Positions 8,788 through 18,665 of a DNA stretch of 64,000 nt are shown here, piece by piece; position 1 is the first letter of the stretch, and each line of letters starts with the position of its first letter. The stretch spans positions 62,001 to 126,000 of the forward strand of contig NZ_JAJNCY010000011.1 in the NCBI RefSeq assembly GCF_021026335.1, read 5' to 3'. Origin of the DNA: Rhizobium sp. C1 (GTDB lineage: Bacteria > Pseudomonadota > Alphaproteobacteria > Rhizobiales > Rhizobiaceae). The notes beneath the pieces are model-generated. The model did no database searches and was not told where the DNA came from. It was given only the letters and a program-made list of their open reading frames with translations. Both the position numbers and the translations under genes were made by a program.

Positions 8788-9564
8788 TCAGAGAGAAATT
8801 GTCTCTCCATGCGCGATCAAACGTAGGCGGTCTGAAAGACCCAACCTGGCAAAAACCTCCGCCAACGCCTGCGCCGGGAGCGTGAAATGCTCCCAGCCTT
8901 CCGAATGGACCGGAATGATTGTGGCCTGTGGAAACGCATGCGCAGTATCGAGAACATCGTTTGCCGACATGGTGAGGTCGAACGGCCCGCGCGGCCGAGC
9001 CGCCCCGGCGAACGCAATGATATGACGTGGTGAAAACCGTCGCGCAACCTCGGCGACGCCTTCATAGAAAACCGTATCGCCGGTTACATAAAGCGTTTCG
9101 GCGCTGCCATCGAGAGCCTCCAGTAAGAAGCCGATGACGTCGCCCGCGATGGGCTCTATACCCGCTGGACCATGGCGGCAGGGTGTCGCCGTCACACGCA
9201 CACGCTGACCAGTTGGCGTTTGTAGTTCCAGGCTTTCCCACTCCGCCAGCCCCTTTGTCTCGTTGCCAAGCCGTTGGGCACCAATAGGGGTTGTCAGCAG
9301 CAATGGTACTTCAGCGAGAAAGGCGCGGCCGGAAACGTCGAGATTGTCCTTGTGCTGGTCATGGCTCAAAAGCACCGCATCTACCCTTCCAAGCGCCGCA
9401 GGCCGAAACGCGGGCTCCGTGAGTTTTCGCAACGTCACGCCGGACGACGGGTACTCCTCGCCCGCGTGGTCGAAGGTTGGATCGGTCAGAAACCTCAGCC
9501 CGCAATAGTCGATCAGGACAGTGGGTCCGCCGATCAGCGTAACCGTCACTTTTGAATTTGGCAT
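8788..9564 (-). CDS. MBL-fold metallo-hydrolase (UlaG/UPF0173-like)
   Basis: A 258 aa metallo-beta-lactamase-fold protein. Visible elements: N-terminal strands VTVTLIGGPTVLIDYCGLRFLTDPTFD, the metal motif in the form SHDQHKDNLD, CRHGP, VTGDTVF and the C-terminal VHSEGWEHF. The usual HxHxDH motif has an Asn in place of the last His, a change also seen in related lactonase-like branches. The ATG at 9564 has AGGAGG six bases upstream (complement of 9570-9575); an upstream TTG is not needed. It is divergent from a GlxA-type regulator across only 58 bases, which suggests local control. Substrate unknown. Confidence 0.85.
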   Translation of the reverse strand: MPNSKVTVTLIGGPTVLIDYCGLRFLTDPTFDHAGEEYPSSGVTLRKLTEPAFRPAALGRVDAVLLSHDQHKDNLDVSGRAFLAEVPLLLTTPIGAQRLGNETKGLAEWESLELQTPTGQRVRVTATPCRHGPAGIEPIAGDVIGFLLEALDGSAETLYVTGDTVFYEGVAEVARRFSPRHIIAFAGAARPRGPFDLTMSANDVLDTAHAFPQATIIPVHSEGWEHFTLPAQALAEVFARLGLSDRLRLIAHGETISL

Positions 9565-9622
9565 TTTTGCCTCCTTTGACAAATTAATGCCATGAACCTA
9601 TAGCCAACGGGAGGAACAGCAA

Positions 9623-10633
9623 TTGGCTGATATGACATTTTTGGATGTGTTTATGCCAAATACGACGACCGCCATTTTCTTGCATCGCAGGGCGTCTGCG
9701 AGTTTCGCCCTTATCGCGGCATCGATTTTCCGCACGGCGAACCGCTTGTCGACGACGTCCACATTCGATGTGAAACTTGTCGGCCATGAGGGGCACTTCG
9801 TGTTTCAGGACGGCATGCTGAAGCTTGAACCCGTCAGCACGGTGACACCGGACTACTTTATCATCCCGCCTATCGAGGGTTTTGATGGCGTTTACACGCC
9901 TGATGATGACGACATGGCTGCATTGGCCCGAATCGCAGCCTCGGACACTGTCATCGCCAGCGCGTGCCTCGGTGCATTCCTGCCGGCGGCCGCCGGACTT
10001 CTGGACGGCCAGGCGGCAACGACTCACTGGGCCTGGGCCGATTTCGCCGCCAGACGCTTTCCGGACGTTCGCTGGAACAGCCGTGAAATGCTGATCGAAA
10101 GCAGCCGCATGATCACTGCAGGCGGACTGTTCTCCATTGTCGACCTTTGCCTGCATCTGGTCGCGAATATCTGCGGGACAGCCTTCGCTGGCCGCCTTGC
10201 CCGGCACATGCTGGCGGACACGATGCGCCAGAAGCAATCGGCCTATGCGACGCAGCTTCTTGCCGCCCCCAGAGAAAAAACAACCTTCGCCGCTCTGGAA
10301 ACTGAAATTGCACGCAGGCAGCCGAACACACTCACCGTGGCCGAAATGGCCGCGATCTCCGGTATGAGCCTGCGTACATTTCATCGCCGCTTTCTCGACG
10401 TTTACGGCGTTACGCCTGTCAAATACGTGCAACTGCGCAAGGTAGAGATCGCCAAGGAGCTGTTGATATCGACCTCGAAGCCGCTGGAGGAAATTGCAGA
10501 ACAGGCGGGCTTTGGCGACCTCGCCTTCTTCCGCAATGTCTTCGCCCGGGAGACTGGCATGACGCCGGGCCAGTTCCGCAAGCGCTCTACCGGCGCTGCA
10601 CCGGCAAAATCGGACGCAGTAAACTTGAAATAA
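9623..10633 (+). CDS. GlxA-family AraC-type transcriptional regulator
   Basis: A 336 aa regulator with an N-terminal DJ-1/PfpI-like domain (about residues 1-190, containing the elbow [18 protein letters not shown]) and a C-terminal AraC DNA-binding domain with two helix-turn-helices ([20 protein letters not shown] and [21 protein letters not shown]). Such proteins sense small metabolites. The likely start is TTG at 9623, with GAGG at 9611-9614 at proper spacing; an ATG at 9632 is the alternative. It faces away from the MBL-fold gene and the two share a short promoter region, so that gene is its probable target. Confidence 0.87.
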   Translation: MADMTFLDVFMPNTTTAIFLHRRASASFALIAASIFRTANRLSTTSTFDVKLVGHEGHFVFQDGMLKLEPVSTVTPDYFIIPPIEGFDGVYTPDDDDMAALARIAASDTVIASACLGAFLPAAAGLLDGQAATTHWAWADFAARRFPDVRWNSREMLIESSRMITAGGLFSIVDLCLHLVANICGTAFAGRLARHMLADTMRQKQSAYATQLLAAPREKTTFAALETEIARRQPNTLTVAEMAAISGMSLRTFHRRFLDVYGVTPVKYVQLRKVEIAKELLISTSKPLEEIAEQAGFGDLAFFRNVFARETGMTPGQFRKRSTGAAPAKSDAVNLK

Positions 10634-10713
10634 CCACCGGCCTCCCCACGTTCATGCTACAACCTGCGCCGTCAACCGCGCGAAGACGCGCGACGCAGGC
10701 TGGAGGGACATCC

Positions 10714-11727
10714 ATGGACTTTTCGGGTTCGGACATCACCATCATTGCCATCGTGGTGCTGGCGATCATCTTCCTTTATTCCGGCATCAAGACCGTGCCG
10801 CAGGGCTACCGCTACACGGTCGAGCGCTTCGGCCGCTACACGCGCACCCTGGAGCCCGGCCTCAACCTCATCATTCCCTTCATCGATCGCCTCGGCGCGA
10901 AGATGAACGTCATGGAACAGGTGCTGGACGTGCCGACCCAGGAGGTCATCACCAAGGACAATGCCTCTGTCACCGCCGACGCCGTCGCCTTCTATCAGGT
11001 GCTGAACGCCGCGCAGGCCGCCTATCAGGTCGCCAATCTCGAACAGGCAATCCTCAACCTCACCATGACCAACATTCGCTCCGTCATGGGCTCGATGGAC
11101 CTCGATGAGCTGCTGTCGAACCGCGACAAGATCAACGACCGGCTGCTGCATGTGGTGGACGACGCCGCAAGCCCGTGGGGCCTCAAGATCACCCGCGTCG
11201 AGATCAAGGATATCCGCCCGCCCAAGGACCTCGTGGACGCGATGGCCCGCCAGATGAAGGCAGAGCGCGAAAAGCGTGCTCAGGTTCTCGAAGCCGAAGG
11301 GTCACGCAACGCCCAGATCCTGCGCGCCGAGGGCGCCAAGCAGGCCGCCGTTCTGGAGGCCGAGGGCGAGCGGCAGGCCGCCTTCCTCAACGCCGAAGCG
11401 CGCGAACGGCAGGCCGAAGCAGAAGCCAAGGCCACGCAGATGGTCTCGGAAGCCATTGCGTCCGGCGACGTACAGGCGATCAACTACTTCGTGGCGCAGA
11501 AATATACCGAAGCCATGCAGGCGATCGGCTCCGGCCCGAATTCCAAGGTCGTGCTGATGCCCATGGAAGCCTCCTCGCTCATCGGCTCGCTCGGCGGCAT
11601 CGGCGCCATCGCCCGCGAGGTCTTCGGCGATCAGCCCGCCGCAGCGCCCCGCCCTGCGGCTCAACCGGCACGTCCGCGCACCACACCGGTCGTGACCCCG
11701 CCGATCACCCCGACCCGCGAAAGCTGA
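10714..11727 (+). CDS. SPFH/stomatin-family membrane protein (QmcA-like)
   Basis: A 337 aa stomatin/prohibitin-domain protein with one N-terminal transmembrane helix (about residues 9-22) and an SPFH domain starting at [27 protein letters not shown] long charged coiled-coil follows (repeats of EAEG and AEGAKQAA around residues 185-250), then a Pro-rich tail. These proteins form microdomain scaffolds and are typically encoded with NfeD, as here: the next gene begins four bases after this stop. ATG 10714 is chosen over an upstream ATG at 10654 because GGAGG lies seven bases before it. Confidence 0.9.
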   Translation: MDFSGSDITIIAIVVLAIIFLYSGIKTVPQGYRYTVERFGRYTRTLEPGLNLIIPFIDRLGAKMNVMEQVLDVPTQEVITKDNASVTADAVAFYQVLNAAQAAYQVANLEQAILNLTMTNIRSVMGSMDLDELLSNRDKINDRLLHVVDDAASPWGLKITRVEIKDIRPPKDLVDAMARQMKAEREKRAQVLEAEGSRNAQILRAEGAKQAAVLEAEGERQAAFLNAEARERQAEAEAKATQMVSEAIASGDVQAINYFVAQKYTEAMQAIGSGPNSKVVLMPMEASSLIGSLGGIGAIAREVFGDQPAAAPRPAAQPARPRTTPVVTPPITPTRES

Positions 11728-11731
11728 CGCC

Positions 11732-12190
11732 ATGATCAGCGATCTTGTCGCCCGCGCGGGACCATGGAGCTGGTGGGTTCTGGGCGTAGTCCTCTTGATC
11801 CTGGAAATCGTCGTCCCCGGCGTCTTCCTGTTCTGGATCGGTCTCGCCGGCATCGCCACCGGCCTCCTCTCGCTCATCCTCTGGGGTTCTGCGATCTGGG
11901 CCTGGCAGGTTCAGGTCGTCACTTTCGTCATCCTCTCCTTCGTCGCCGTCCTCATCGGCCGCTCGGTGCTGAAGCGTGGTGAGACGGCAAGCGATGAGCC
12001 CCACCTCAACCGCCGCAGCGAAAGCCTTGTCGGCCGTGTGGTGACGGTGACGGATGCGATTGAGAACGGGCGCGGACGGGTGAAGGTGGGCGATACAACG
12101 TGGAGCGTTTCGGGACCGGATACGCCTGCGGGGACGAAAGTCAGGATCGTCAGCGCGTCGGGGAATGAGCTGAGGGTGGAGGCGGAGTGA
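11732..12190 (+). CDS. NfeD family membrane protein
   Basis: A 152 aa protein with two or three N-terminal transmembrane helices (residues about 13-80) and a C-terminal OB-fold (SLVGRVVTVTDAIENGRGRVKVGDTTWSV) characteristic of the short NfeD1b class that partners stomatin-like proteins. The gene is four bases downstream of the SPFH gene, supporting a two-gene operon for membrane-domain organisation. It lacks the ClpP-like protease domain of long NfeD proteins. Confidence 0.9.
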   Translation: MISDLVARAGPWSWWVLGVVLLILEIVVPGVFLFWIGLAGIATGLLSLILWGSAIWAWQVQVVTFVILSFVAVLIGRSVLKRGETASDEPHLNRRSESLVGRVVTVTDAIENGRGRVKVGDTTWSVSGPDTPAGTKVRIVSASGNELRVEAE

Positions 12191-12191
12191 T

Positions 12192-12219
12192 CCCCTCTTC
12201 TCGCCAAGGGGAGAAGAGG
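12192..12219. terminator. Hairpin between convergent nfeD and kdsD
   Basis: Inverted repeat CCTCTTCTC/GAGAAGAGG with an eight-base loop occupying nearly the whole 32-base gap between two converging genes. It may stop transcription in both directions, and resembles the short CTCC-rich palindromes scattered in rhizobial intergenic DNA. Confidence 0.5.
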
Positions 12220-12222
12220 TGT

Positions 12223-13215
12223 TCAAGCCACCCCGATCCGAAGCAGATCGTGGAAGCCGATGATGCCGATGGCTTTTTGGCCTTCCACCACCAGCAGCGC
12301 CGAGATGTTGTGATCGTTGAGCATGGCCATGGCGCTCATGGCGAGCGTCTGGGGGGCAACGGTCTTCGGCCCACGTGTCATGATCTCTTCCACCTTCGTG
12401 TCGCGCAGATTGCGGCTCATGTTGCGGGCCATATCGCCATTGGTGACGATGCCGACCAGGCAACCTTCCGCATCGACCACGCCGACGCAGCCGAAACGCT
12501 TTTCAGAGAGCACCATCGCTGCATAAGGCACAAGGGTTCCCAGGCCTACGAGCGGGATTTCTTCGCCCGTATGCATGATTTCCGATACATGGGTGAGCGA
12601 AGCGCCAAGCTTGCCGCCCGGATGGAAAGTGCGGAAATCCGTCGCGGAAAAGCCCCGGGCCTCGAGGAGTGCGATCGCCAGCGCGTCACCCATGGAAAGC
12701 TGCATGGTCGTCGAGGTGGTAGGTGCGAGCCCGTGCGGGCAAGCCTCCTTCTCCTTCGGCAGCAGCAGAACGATATCGGCGGCTCGCGCCAGCGCCGATT
12801 TCTCCCCGGCGGTCACCGCAATCAGCGGGATCGAGAAGCGGCGTGAAAAGGCGATGATGCCTTGCATCTCGGCAGTCTCGCCGCCCCAGGAAAGCGCCAG
12901 TATCGTGTCGTCGCGGGTGATCATCCCGAGATCGCCGTGATTGGCCTCCGCAGGATGCACGAAGAAGGACGGCGTTCCGGTCGAGGCAAACGTCGCCGCA
13001 AGCTTGGAGCCGATATGACCGCTCTTGCCGACGCCAGTAACGATCACCCGGCCAGCGCTTTCGCCGATCAGCGTCACGGCCTTAGCAAACGCGCCGCCCA
13101 GCGGCCCGTCCATGGCGCGCGAGAGGGCTGCAAGGCCCGCCATTCCCGTCTCCACCGTGCGTTTGCCGGCCGCTGTGATATCGATCCGGTCGCTCGTAAA
13201 TGGCTTGTCGATCAT
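12223..13215 (-). CDS. kdsD: Arabinose-5-phosphate isomerase (KpsF/GutQ family)
   Basis: A 330 aa sugar-phosphate isomerase converting ribulose 5-phosphate to arabinose 5-phosphate for Kdo and lipopolysaccharide synthesis. The SIS domain occupies the N-terminal 200 residues (VIVTGVGKSGHIGSKLAATFASTGTPSFFVHPAEANHGDLGM, with the catalytic histidines in VHPAEANHGD and the segment FHPGGKLG) and two CBS domains follow (VGVVDAEGCLVGIVTNGDMARN and ISALLVVEGQKAIGIIGFHDLL). Start at 13215 gives the family's usual N-terminus; in-frame codons upstream encode an atypical Arg-rich stretch. It lies alone on this strand. Confidence 0.92.
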   Translation of the reverse strand: MIDKPFTSDRIDITAAGKRTVETGMAGLAALSRAMDGPLGGAFAKAVTLIGESAGRVIVTGVGKSGHIGSKLAATFASTGTPSFFVHPAEANHGDLGMITRDDTILALSWGGETAEMQGIIAFSRRFSIPLIAVTAGEKSALARAADIVLLLPKEKEACPHGLAPTTSTTMQLSMGDALAIALLEARGFSATDFRTFHPGGKLGASLTHVSEIMHTGEEIPLVGLGTLVPYAAMVLSEKRFGCVGVVDAEGCLVGIVTNGDMARNMSRNLRDTKVEEIMTRGPKTVAPQTLAMSAMAMLNDHNISALLVVEGQKAIGIIGFHDLLRIGVA

Positions 13216-13498
13216 AGCTTCGCGCCTTTTGCACCCGCCTGCCTTCAACCGCGTTGGACGCGTCGGCTTCTCGCGGGAAATTCTGCCTTGAGCCTGCAAC
13301 CATCGCGACAGGTCCGGGCAAGCGAGGTTCTATATAGTCTCTTCAGCGCGCCTGTCAAAACCCGAGATGTGCTGCACGTCGCAGTTCAGAAAGATCAAGT
13401 GTTTTTCCGTCTCCCGGTCGCCCGCGTCAACCGACTGTTTACCACGTTCAAATATTTTCTCTTTTATTGCCAAATCATACCGAAAGCCGTGCTGTCCC

Positions 13499-15019
13499 AT
13501 GCCGACCGATCATCGTTCCATATTCCGCCTGTCGGTCCTGACGCGGTCTCTTCTCGCCGGCGTGGCAGCCGTCCTCGCAGGCACGGCTGCCGAGGCGCAG
13601 ACGGTGGTGCCGGCGCCCGCCGTTCAGGATACGTCGGCCAGTTCCACGATGTCCGGCAGTCCCGCCGATCCGTCGACGAATTTTGCGCTGCGCACCGGCG
13701 ACGCAACAGGCACGCCTGACGACGCGGCCACTGCGCCCGGCACGACGCAGCCGCGCCCGGCCGCGGTTTCAAGCGCAGCCCGCCCGGCAAGCCCGGCCCC
13801 GGACGAAATGTTCGGCCGTATGAACTTTCGCGAGCCGATGGACAACACGCGCACCGGCTCGATCGACAATCTGCGCCCCCGCCGCGAAGACATCGAAGCG
13901 CCGGGCGTCCGCGTCGGCACCTTCATCATTCGTCCGAGCGTGGGCGAAGGCATTGGCGTCGAAAGCACGACCTATGGCGGCGCCACAACCACGCGCAGCT
14001 TCCTGCAGACCACCGCGAAGGCCGACATCATTTCCGACTGGTCGCTGCACCAGCTCAGCATCTCCGCCGCCGGCGTCTGGCAGACCAATATCGGCGGCAG
14101 CGGCCAGACCAAGCCGACAGCCAATGTCGATGCCAAGCTCCGTCTCGATATCGACCGCCTCACCGTCGCCAATCTGACGGCGGGCTATAGCTTCGCCCGT
14201 GAAAGCTCGACGGACCCCAACTCGATCGTCGGCGCAACGACGCAATCGGGCGTCCACACCTTCAAGGCAGGCGCCGACGTCACGCGCGAATTCGGCAAGT
14301 TCCGCGGAACGGTCGCAGGAACGCTGACGCGCAACGTCTACACGGCCGCCACGCTGGCCGATGGTTCCCAGTTGTCCATGAGCGACCGCAACCAGACGAT
14401 CCCGGAAGGTCGAGTTCGCCTCGGCTACCAGATCTCGCCCGCGATCACTCCGTTTGTCGAAGCTTCGCTCGGCCGCGCTATCAGCGACCAGACGCTGGAC
14501 CGCAACGGCTACAACCGCAACGCCAATACCTATGCGGCGAAGGCCGGCGTCGAGCTGGATTTCACGGAAAAACTGCGCGGCGAAGTCGCAGTCGGCTACA
14601 AGCAGGTTCGTTACGTCGACTCCCGCCTTGCCAAGATCGACGCCTTCACCGTGGATGGAAAGGTAGACTGGTCGCCGATCCGCGGCACGAATGTCAATCT
14701 GACCTTGACCACGGGCATCGATCCCTCGACGACGGCAGGCGTCAGCGGCTCGACCTATCACACGATCAGCACGACCGTGTCGCAGCAGATGATCGACAAC
14801 CTAGTGGCAACGCTCGGCGGCGCAGCGACCTATCGCCAGTTCGCGCCGACCGGCATCGCCTCCGACCAAACGGAATGGTCGGCGAATGCCGGTCTCGCCT
14901 GGTCGCTCAGCCGCTATATCGAACTCGCCGGTACGGTTGCCTGGAACTATACCGACGTGAAGACAGGCACGGACACGCGCTCGTGGAGCGCGCTGGCCGA
15001 GCTCAGGGTGAAGCGCTGA
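13499..15019 (+). CDS. Outer membrane beta-barrel protein
   Basis: A 506 aa exported protein. The ATG at 13499 gives a signal peptide with cleavage likely after AEA (around residue 34). A low-complexity Ala/Pro/Thr-rich segment (residues about 35-105) precedes a long region of alternating polar/hydrophobic strands with regularly spaced aromatic residues (for example LRLDIDRLTVANLTAGYSF, YIELAGTVAWNYTDV), typical of the BBP2-like outer membrane barrels of alphaproteobacteria. The C-terminus ends in a strand ELRVKR rather than the usual terminal Phe. Stop codon directly abuts the galU stop on the other strand. No specific function is known. Confidence 0.8.
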   Translation: MPTDHRSIFRLSVLTRSLLAGVAAVLAGTAAEAQTVVPAPAVQDTSASSTMSGSPADPSTNFALRTGDATGTPDDAATAPGTTQPRPAAVSSAARPASPAPDEMFGRMNFREPMDNTRTGSIDNLRPRREDIEAPGVRVGTFIIRPSVGEGIGVESTTYGGATTTRSFLQTTAKADIISDWSLHQLSISAAGVWQTNIGGSGQTKPTANVDAKLRLDIDRLTVANLTAGYSFARESSTDPNSIVGATTQSGVHTFKAGADVTREFGKFRGTVAGTLTRNVYTAATLADGSQLSMSDRNQTIPEGRVRLGYQISPAITPFVEASLGRAISDQTLDRNGYNRNANTYAAKAGVELDFTEKLRGEVAVGYKQVRYVDSRLAKIDAFTVDGKVDWSPIRGTNVNLTLTTGIDPSTTAGVSGSTYHTISTTVSQQMIDNLVATLGGAATYRQFAPTGIASDQTEWSANAGLAWSLSRYIELAGTVAWNYTDVKTGTDTRSWSALAELRVKR

Positions 15020-15907
15020 TTATTTCAGCGTTGCGAGCAGCGCCTTGAGGTCAGCCTCGACACTCGTGCGGATGTCGTCGCGCGCCAGCGCATAGGCGAC
15101 ATTCGCCAGCACATAGCCTTCCTTCATACCACAGTCGAACGTGCGGCCCTTGAAGCGGTAGCCGTAGAATTCCTGGGTCTTGGCAAGCTTCAGCATGCCG
15201 TCGGTCAACTGGATTTCGTTGCCCGCGCCACGCTCCTGCGTCGACAGGATATGGAAGATTTCCGGCTGCAGGATATAGCGGCCGTTAATGTAGAGGTTGG
15301 AAGGAGCCGTTCCCTGCGGCGGCTTTTCGACCATGCCCGTGATCCGGAAGCCACCGTCCATCTCGTCGCCCACGCCGACGATTCCATACTTGTGTGCCAG
15401 CGCCGGATCGCATTCCTCGACCGCGACAATATTGCCACCCGTCTTGCTGAAGAGGTCCATCATGCCCTTCATGCAGGCGACATCGCCCTTCATCAGCATA
15501 TCGGGCAGAAGCAGCGCAAAAGGCTCGTTGCCAATGATGTCACGAGCGCACCAGACGGCATGTCCGAGACCGAGCGCTTCCTGCTGGCGCGTGAAGCTCG
15601 CCGCGCCTGCCGGCAGACGGTGATGCTCGAGAAGCGAAAGCTCAGCCTTCTTGTTGCGTTCCTTCAGCGTCTGTTCGAGCTCGAACTGAATGTCGAAATA
15701 ATCTTCGATCGCAGCCTTGTTTCGACCAGTCACGAAGACGAAATGTTCGATGCCGGCCTCGATCGCCTCATCAACGACATATTGCAGAACAGGCTTGTCG
15801 ACGACGGTGATCATTTCCTTCGGCATGGCCTTGGTCGCCGGCAGCATGCGCGTGCCAAAACCTGCGACCGGGAAAACGGCTTTACGGACTTTATTCGACT
15901 GAGACAT
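15020..15907 (-). CDS. galU: UTP-glucose-1-phosphate uridylyltransferase
   Basis: Makes UDP-glucose from UTP and glucose 1-phosphate for exopolysaccharide, lipopolysaccharide and cyclic glucan synthesis. The 295 aa protein carries the nucleotidyltransferase signature [21 protein letters not shown] at its N-terminus, the conserved [13 protein letters not shown] and [14 protein letters not shown], and [20 protein letters not shown]. The ATG at 15907 (AAGG eight bases upstream) is chosen over one 54 bases earlier. Its stop codon lies directly against that of the beta-barrel gene, with no spacer and no visible terminator. Confidence 0.96.
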   Translation of the reverse strand: MSQSNKVRKAVFPVAGFGTRMLPATKAMPKEMITVVDKPVLQYVVDEAIEAGIEHFVFVTGRNKAAIEDYFDIQFELEQTLKERNKKAELSLLEHHRLPAGAASFTRQQEALGLGHAVWCARDIIGNEPFALLLPDMLMKGDVACMKGMMDLFSKTGGNIVAVEECDPALAHKYGIVGVGDEMDGGFRITGMVEKPPQGTAPSNLYINGRYILQPEIFHILSTQERGAGNEIQLTDGMLKLAKTQEFYGYRFKGRTFDCGMKEGYVLANVAYALARDDIRTSVEADLKALLATLK

Positions 15908-16098
15908 GAATTGGCCTTGTGCAAGAATATTACGCTTTGCAAGCTCTCGATAAGCTTGCATGTTTAAAAAACCAGGATTTGAACCCCCACTCCAAAACGA
16001 GACCTAACAAAAAATCTTCAGCATGGTAAAGAATTTGTTGAGGTCCTGTCTGTAAACTTGCGTGTCTCACCCGGTGTCCCAAACACAGGAGCGATCCA

Positions 16099-17322
16099 AT
16101 GAAGCATGCAAAAGGCAATTCCATGACGTCCGCTCTTTTAGGCGGAATTACCGCCGCTTTTCTTGCGCTTGCGCCCACAGGCGCCTTTGCCGATGCCCGC
16201 TTCGAGAAATGGATACGTGCTTTCTATCCGGAAGCCGCAAAAGCCGGCATCACGGTCCAGACTTACAATGCCGCTTTTTCCGGCATTACCAATCCCGACC
16301 CGGATGTGCTTCAAAAGGCCCAGTATCAACCCGAGTTCACGACGCAGATATGGGATTATCTTGACAGCCGCGTGAACCCCTACACCGTCCGAATGGGCAA
16401 GGATGCTGAAGCGAAAAACATGCGCTCGCTTCAGTCCATCGAAAAATACTTCGGTGTCGATCGCAACATCCTCGTCGCCATCTGGTCGATGGAATCCAAT
16501 TATGGCGCGATCCTCGGCAACACCGAAAAGCTGCATTATGTGCCCCAGGCGCTGGCGACGCTGGCCTATGCCGATCCCAAGCGCGCCGGCTATGCCAAGA
16601 AGCAGCTGATTGCGGCGCTCAAGATCATCCAGGCCGGCGACATCAAGCCGTCGGAGATGACCGGCTCCTGGGCCGGCGCCATGGGCCACACGCAATTCAT
16701 CCCCACAAGCTACCTGATCTACGGCGTGGATGCGGATGGAAACGGCAAGCGCGATATCTGGCACTCCGTTCCCGATGCACTCGCCACCGCCGCCAATCTT
16801 CTGCACAAGAACGGCTGGCAGACCGGGCGCACCTGGGGTTACGAAGTTCTGGTGCCCGGCCGGGCCGCCACGCTTGACGGCAAGACGAAGACGATCGCGG
16901 AATGGGAGAAGCTTGGCTTCCGCCGCCCCAGCGATCGCGGCTTCAAGTTCAAGGACGAACGCGCAACCCTCAAGATGCCGGCAGGCGAAGGCGGGCCAGC
17001 CTTCCTGCTGACCAAGAATTTCTACGTCATCAAGCGCTACAACGCCTCCGACAATTATGCGCTGGGCGTCGGCATGCTGGCCGACCGGCTGGCCGGCTCT
17101 TCCGGTCTCGTCAAGACCTGGCCCCGCCCGGCGGGCGCTCTGGATGCGAATGAGAAGTTCGAAATCCAGTCCAGGCTCAAGGAACTCGGCTACTATAGCG
17201 GCGAAGTCGACGGCAATCTGGGCTCCGGTTCCAAGGCGGCAATCGAGGCGTTCATGAGGCGCAAGGGCCTGAATGGCGAACCCGAACCGTCGAAGAGCCT
17301 GCTGCAGCATCTCCGGCGCTGA
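16099..17322 (+). CDS. Lytic murein transglycosylase, MltB type
   Basis: Periplasmic peptidoglycan lyase (407 aa) that cleaves MurNAc-GlcNAc bonds with 1,6-anhydro product formation. It has an N-terminal signal peptide ending near AFADA, the SLT/MltB domain with the catalytic glutamate in IWSMESNYG, the conserved GSWAGAMGHTQFIPTSYLIYGVD, and a C-terminal peptidoglycan-binding domain 1 (KFEIQSRLKELGYYSGEVDGNLGSGSKAAI). AGGAG at 16087-16091 is seven bases before the ATG. The domain order matches the rhizobial MltB subfamily that is not lipidated. Confidence 0.92.
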   Translation: MKHAKGNSMTSALLGGITAAFLALAPTGAFADARFEKWIRAFYPEAAKAGITVQTYNAAFSGITNPDPDVLQKAQYQPEFTTQIWDYLDSRVNPYTVRMGKDAEAKNMRSLQSIEKYFGVDRNILVAIWSMESNYGAILGNTEKLHYVPQALATLAYADPKRAGYAKKQLIAALKIIQAGDIKPSEMTGSWAGAMGHTQFIPTSYLIYGVDADGNGKRDIWHSVPDALATAANLLHKNGWQTGRTWGYEVLVPGRAATLDGKTKTIAEWEKLGFRRPSDRGFKFKDERATLKMPAGEGGPAFLLTKNFYVIKRYNASDNYALGVGMLADRLAGSSGLVKTWPRPAGALDANEKFEIQSRLKELGYYSGEVDGNLGSGSKAAIEAFMRRKGLNGEPEPSKSLLQHLRR

Positions 17323-17407
17323 TCCGCAGCGTCTGCGGCAAAGGGTGCGGTGCGCGCCACTCTTGCCGTTTGATTGGCCTTCGTTCCATGATAAGACATC
17401 CGGCACG

Positions 17408-18616
17408 ATGAAACGCGCCGGATTTTTCATGCCCAGACTGATGCCTGTCTGCCTTGCCGCCTCACTGGTGCTTGGCCTTTTTGCCGCCATGCTGGCCCTC
17501 AGCAGCCCGGCAAATGCCCAGGAACGGCATCGTACGCTTTTCGATCTCCTGTTCGGCAATTACCGCAAGGCACCGGAACAGACGGCGCCGGCAACCGCCC
17601 CGGCGAAGCGCAAGCCTAAACCGAAACCGAAGGCCGCCGCCTCATCCTCCTCCTCGATCATGAATGTCGGCACAAAAAAACCGGAGCAGCCGGTCCAGAA
17701 GCTGGACACGGCGCGGCACGTTCTGGTGCTCGGCGACTTTATGGCCAATTCGATCGGCGACGGGCTGCTCGACAGCTTTGCCAGCGAACCGGGCGTGGTG
17801 ATCGATGAGAAGACAGATGGCGCATCGGGCCTGGTCCGCAACGACCACCGCGACTGGATCGCGGCCCTTCCCGGCTTGCTGGATGAGTTGAAGCCTGTCG
17901 CCGTCGTGATCGCGCTCGGCTCCAACGACCGCCAGAAGATGCTGATCGAGGGGACGCGCGAGGAGTTTCACACCGCGAAATGGACGACCGAATACGAACG
18001 TCGAATCGCCGAACTCACCTCTGTCGCCACGAAGCGCCAGATCCCGGTCTTCTGGGTCGGCGCGCCGCCTTTCCAGTCGCCGTCGCTCACCGCCGACATC
18101 GTCACGATCAACCTCATGCTGCGCCGTCAGGTGGAAGCGGCAGGCGGAACATTCATCGACATATGGGAAGGCTTCATCGACGCAGACGGCAAGTTCACCG
18201 CCACCGGCTCGGGCGTTGACGGGCAGCAGGCGCGCCTGCGCGGTTCCGATGGCGTCAGCCTGACAAAGGCCGGCCGCGCCAAGGCCGCCTTCTACGTCGA
18301 AAAACCGCTGCGCCGCATCCTCGGGGACACGGCAACCCAGGTACCCCTTGCGACCGCCAATCCGCCGATGTCGGACTTCGGCCTGCCCAACCTCTCCATG
18401 CCAACGGCCCCTACCCCGACCGTCATCACGCGCACAGAGCCGATCGCCATGACCGATCCGGCGCTCGACGGCAGCAATGCCCTTGCCGCACACACCGCGC
18501 CAGCGGCAAACGGCCTGCTGATCGCCCCCAGCGCCCGCGACCGCCTCGTCCTCCACGGCGACGCAGGCATACCACCGGCGGGCCGCGTGGACGACTACAA
18601 GATCAGAACAAAATAA
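17408..18616 (+). CDS. DUF459 SGNH-hydrolase-like exported protein
   Basis: A 402 aa protein with an N-terminal signal peptide or anchor (cleavage likely after ANA, near residue 37), a Lys/Pro-rich linker, and a DUF459/SGNH domain from about residue 97. SGNH blocks II, III and V are recognisable (ALGSNDRQ; VFWVGAPPF; SDGVSLTKAG). Block I reads VLGDFMANSIGDGL, so the usual nucleophilic Ser directly after Asp is Phe; a Ser occurs four residues later. The C-terminal 90 residues are Pro/Ala/Thr-rich. It lies 85 bases after the transglycosylase, consistent with a cell-wall role, but catalysis is uncertain. Confidence 0.82.
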   Translation: MKRAGFFMPRLMPVCLAASLVLGLFAAMLALSSPANAQERHRTLFDLLFGNYRKAPEQTAPATAPAKRKPKPKPKAAASSSSSIMNVGTKKPEQPVQKLDTARHVLVLGDFMANSIGDGLLDSFASEPGVVIDEKTDGASGLVRNDHRDWIAALPGLLDELKPVAVVIALGSNDRQKMLIEGTREEFHTAKWTTEYERRIAELTSVATKRQIPVFWVGAPPFQSPSLTADIVTINLMLRRQVEAAGGTFIDIWEGFIDADGKFTATGSGVDGQQARLRGSDGVSLTKAGRAKAAFYVEKPLRRILGDTATQVPLATANPPMSDFGLPNLSMPTAPTPTVITRTEPIAMTDPALDGSNALAAHTAPAANGLLIAPSARDRLVLHGDAGIPPAGRVDDYKIRTK

Positions 18617-18639
18617 AAAGCCGCCCCCGAAGGAGCGGC
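18615..18639 (-). terminator. Intrinsic terminator of the glt genes
   Basis: Read on the minus strand: GCCGCTCC, loop TTCG, GGGGCGGC (one G-T pair) followed by TTTTT. The stable UUCG loop and the T-run make it a convincing terminator 27 bases after the gltD stop. It overlaps the stop codon of the convergent DUF459 gene. Confidence 0.85.
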
Positions 18640-18665
18640 CTCTCAATTCTCCATGCCTGGCGCTA

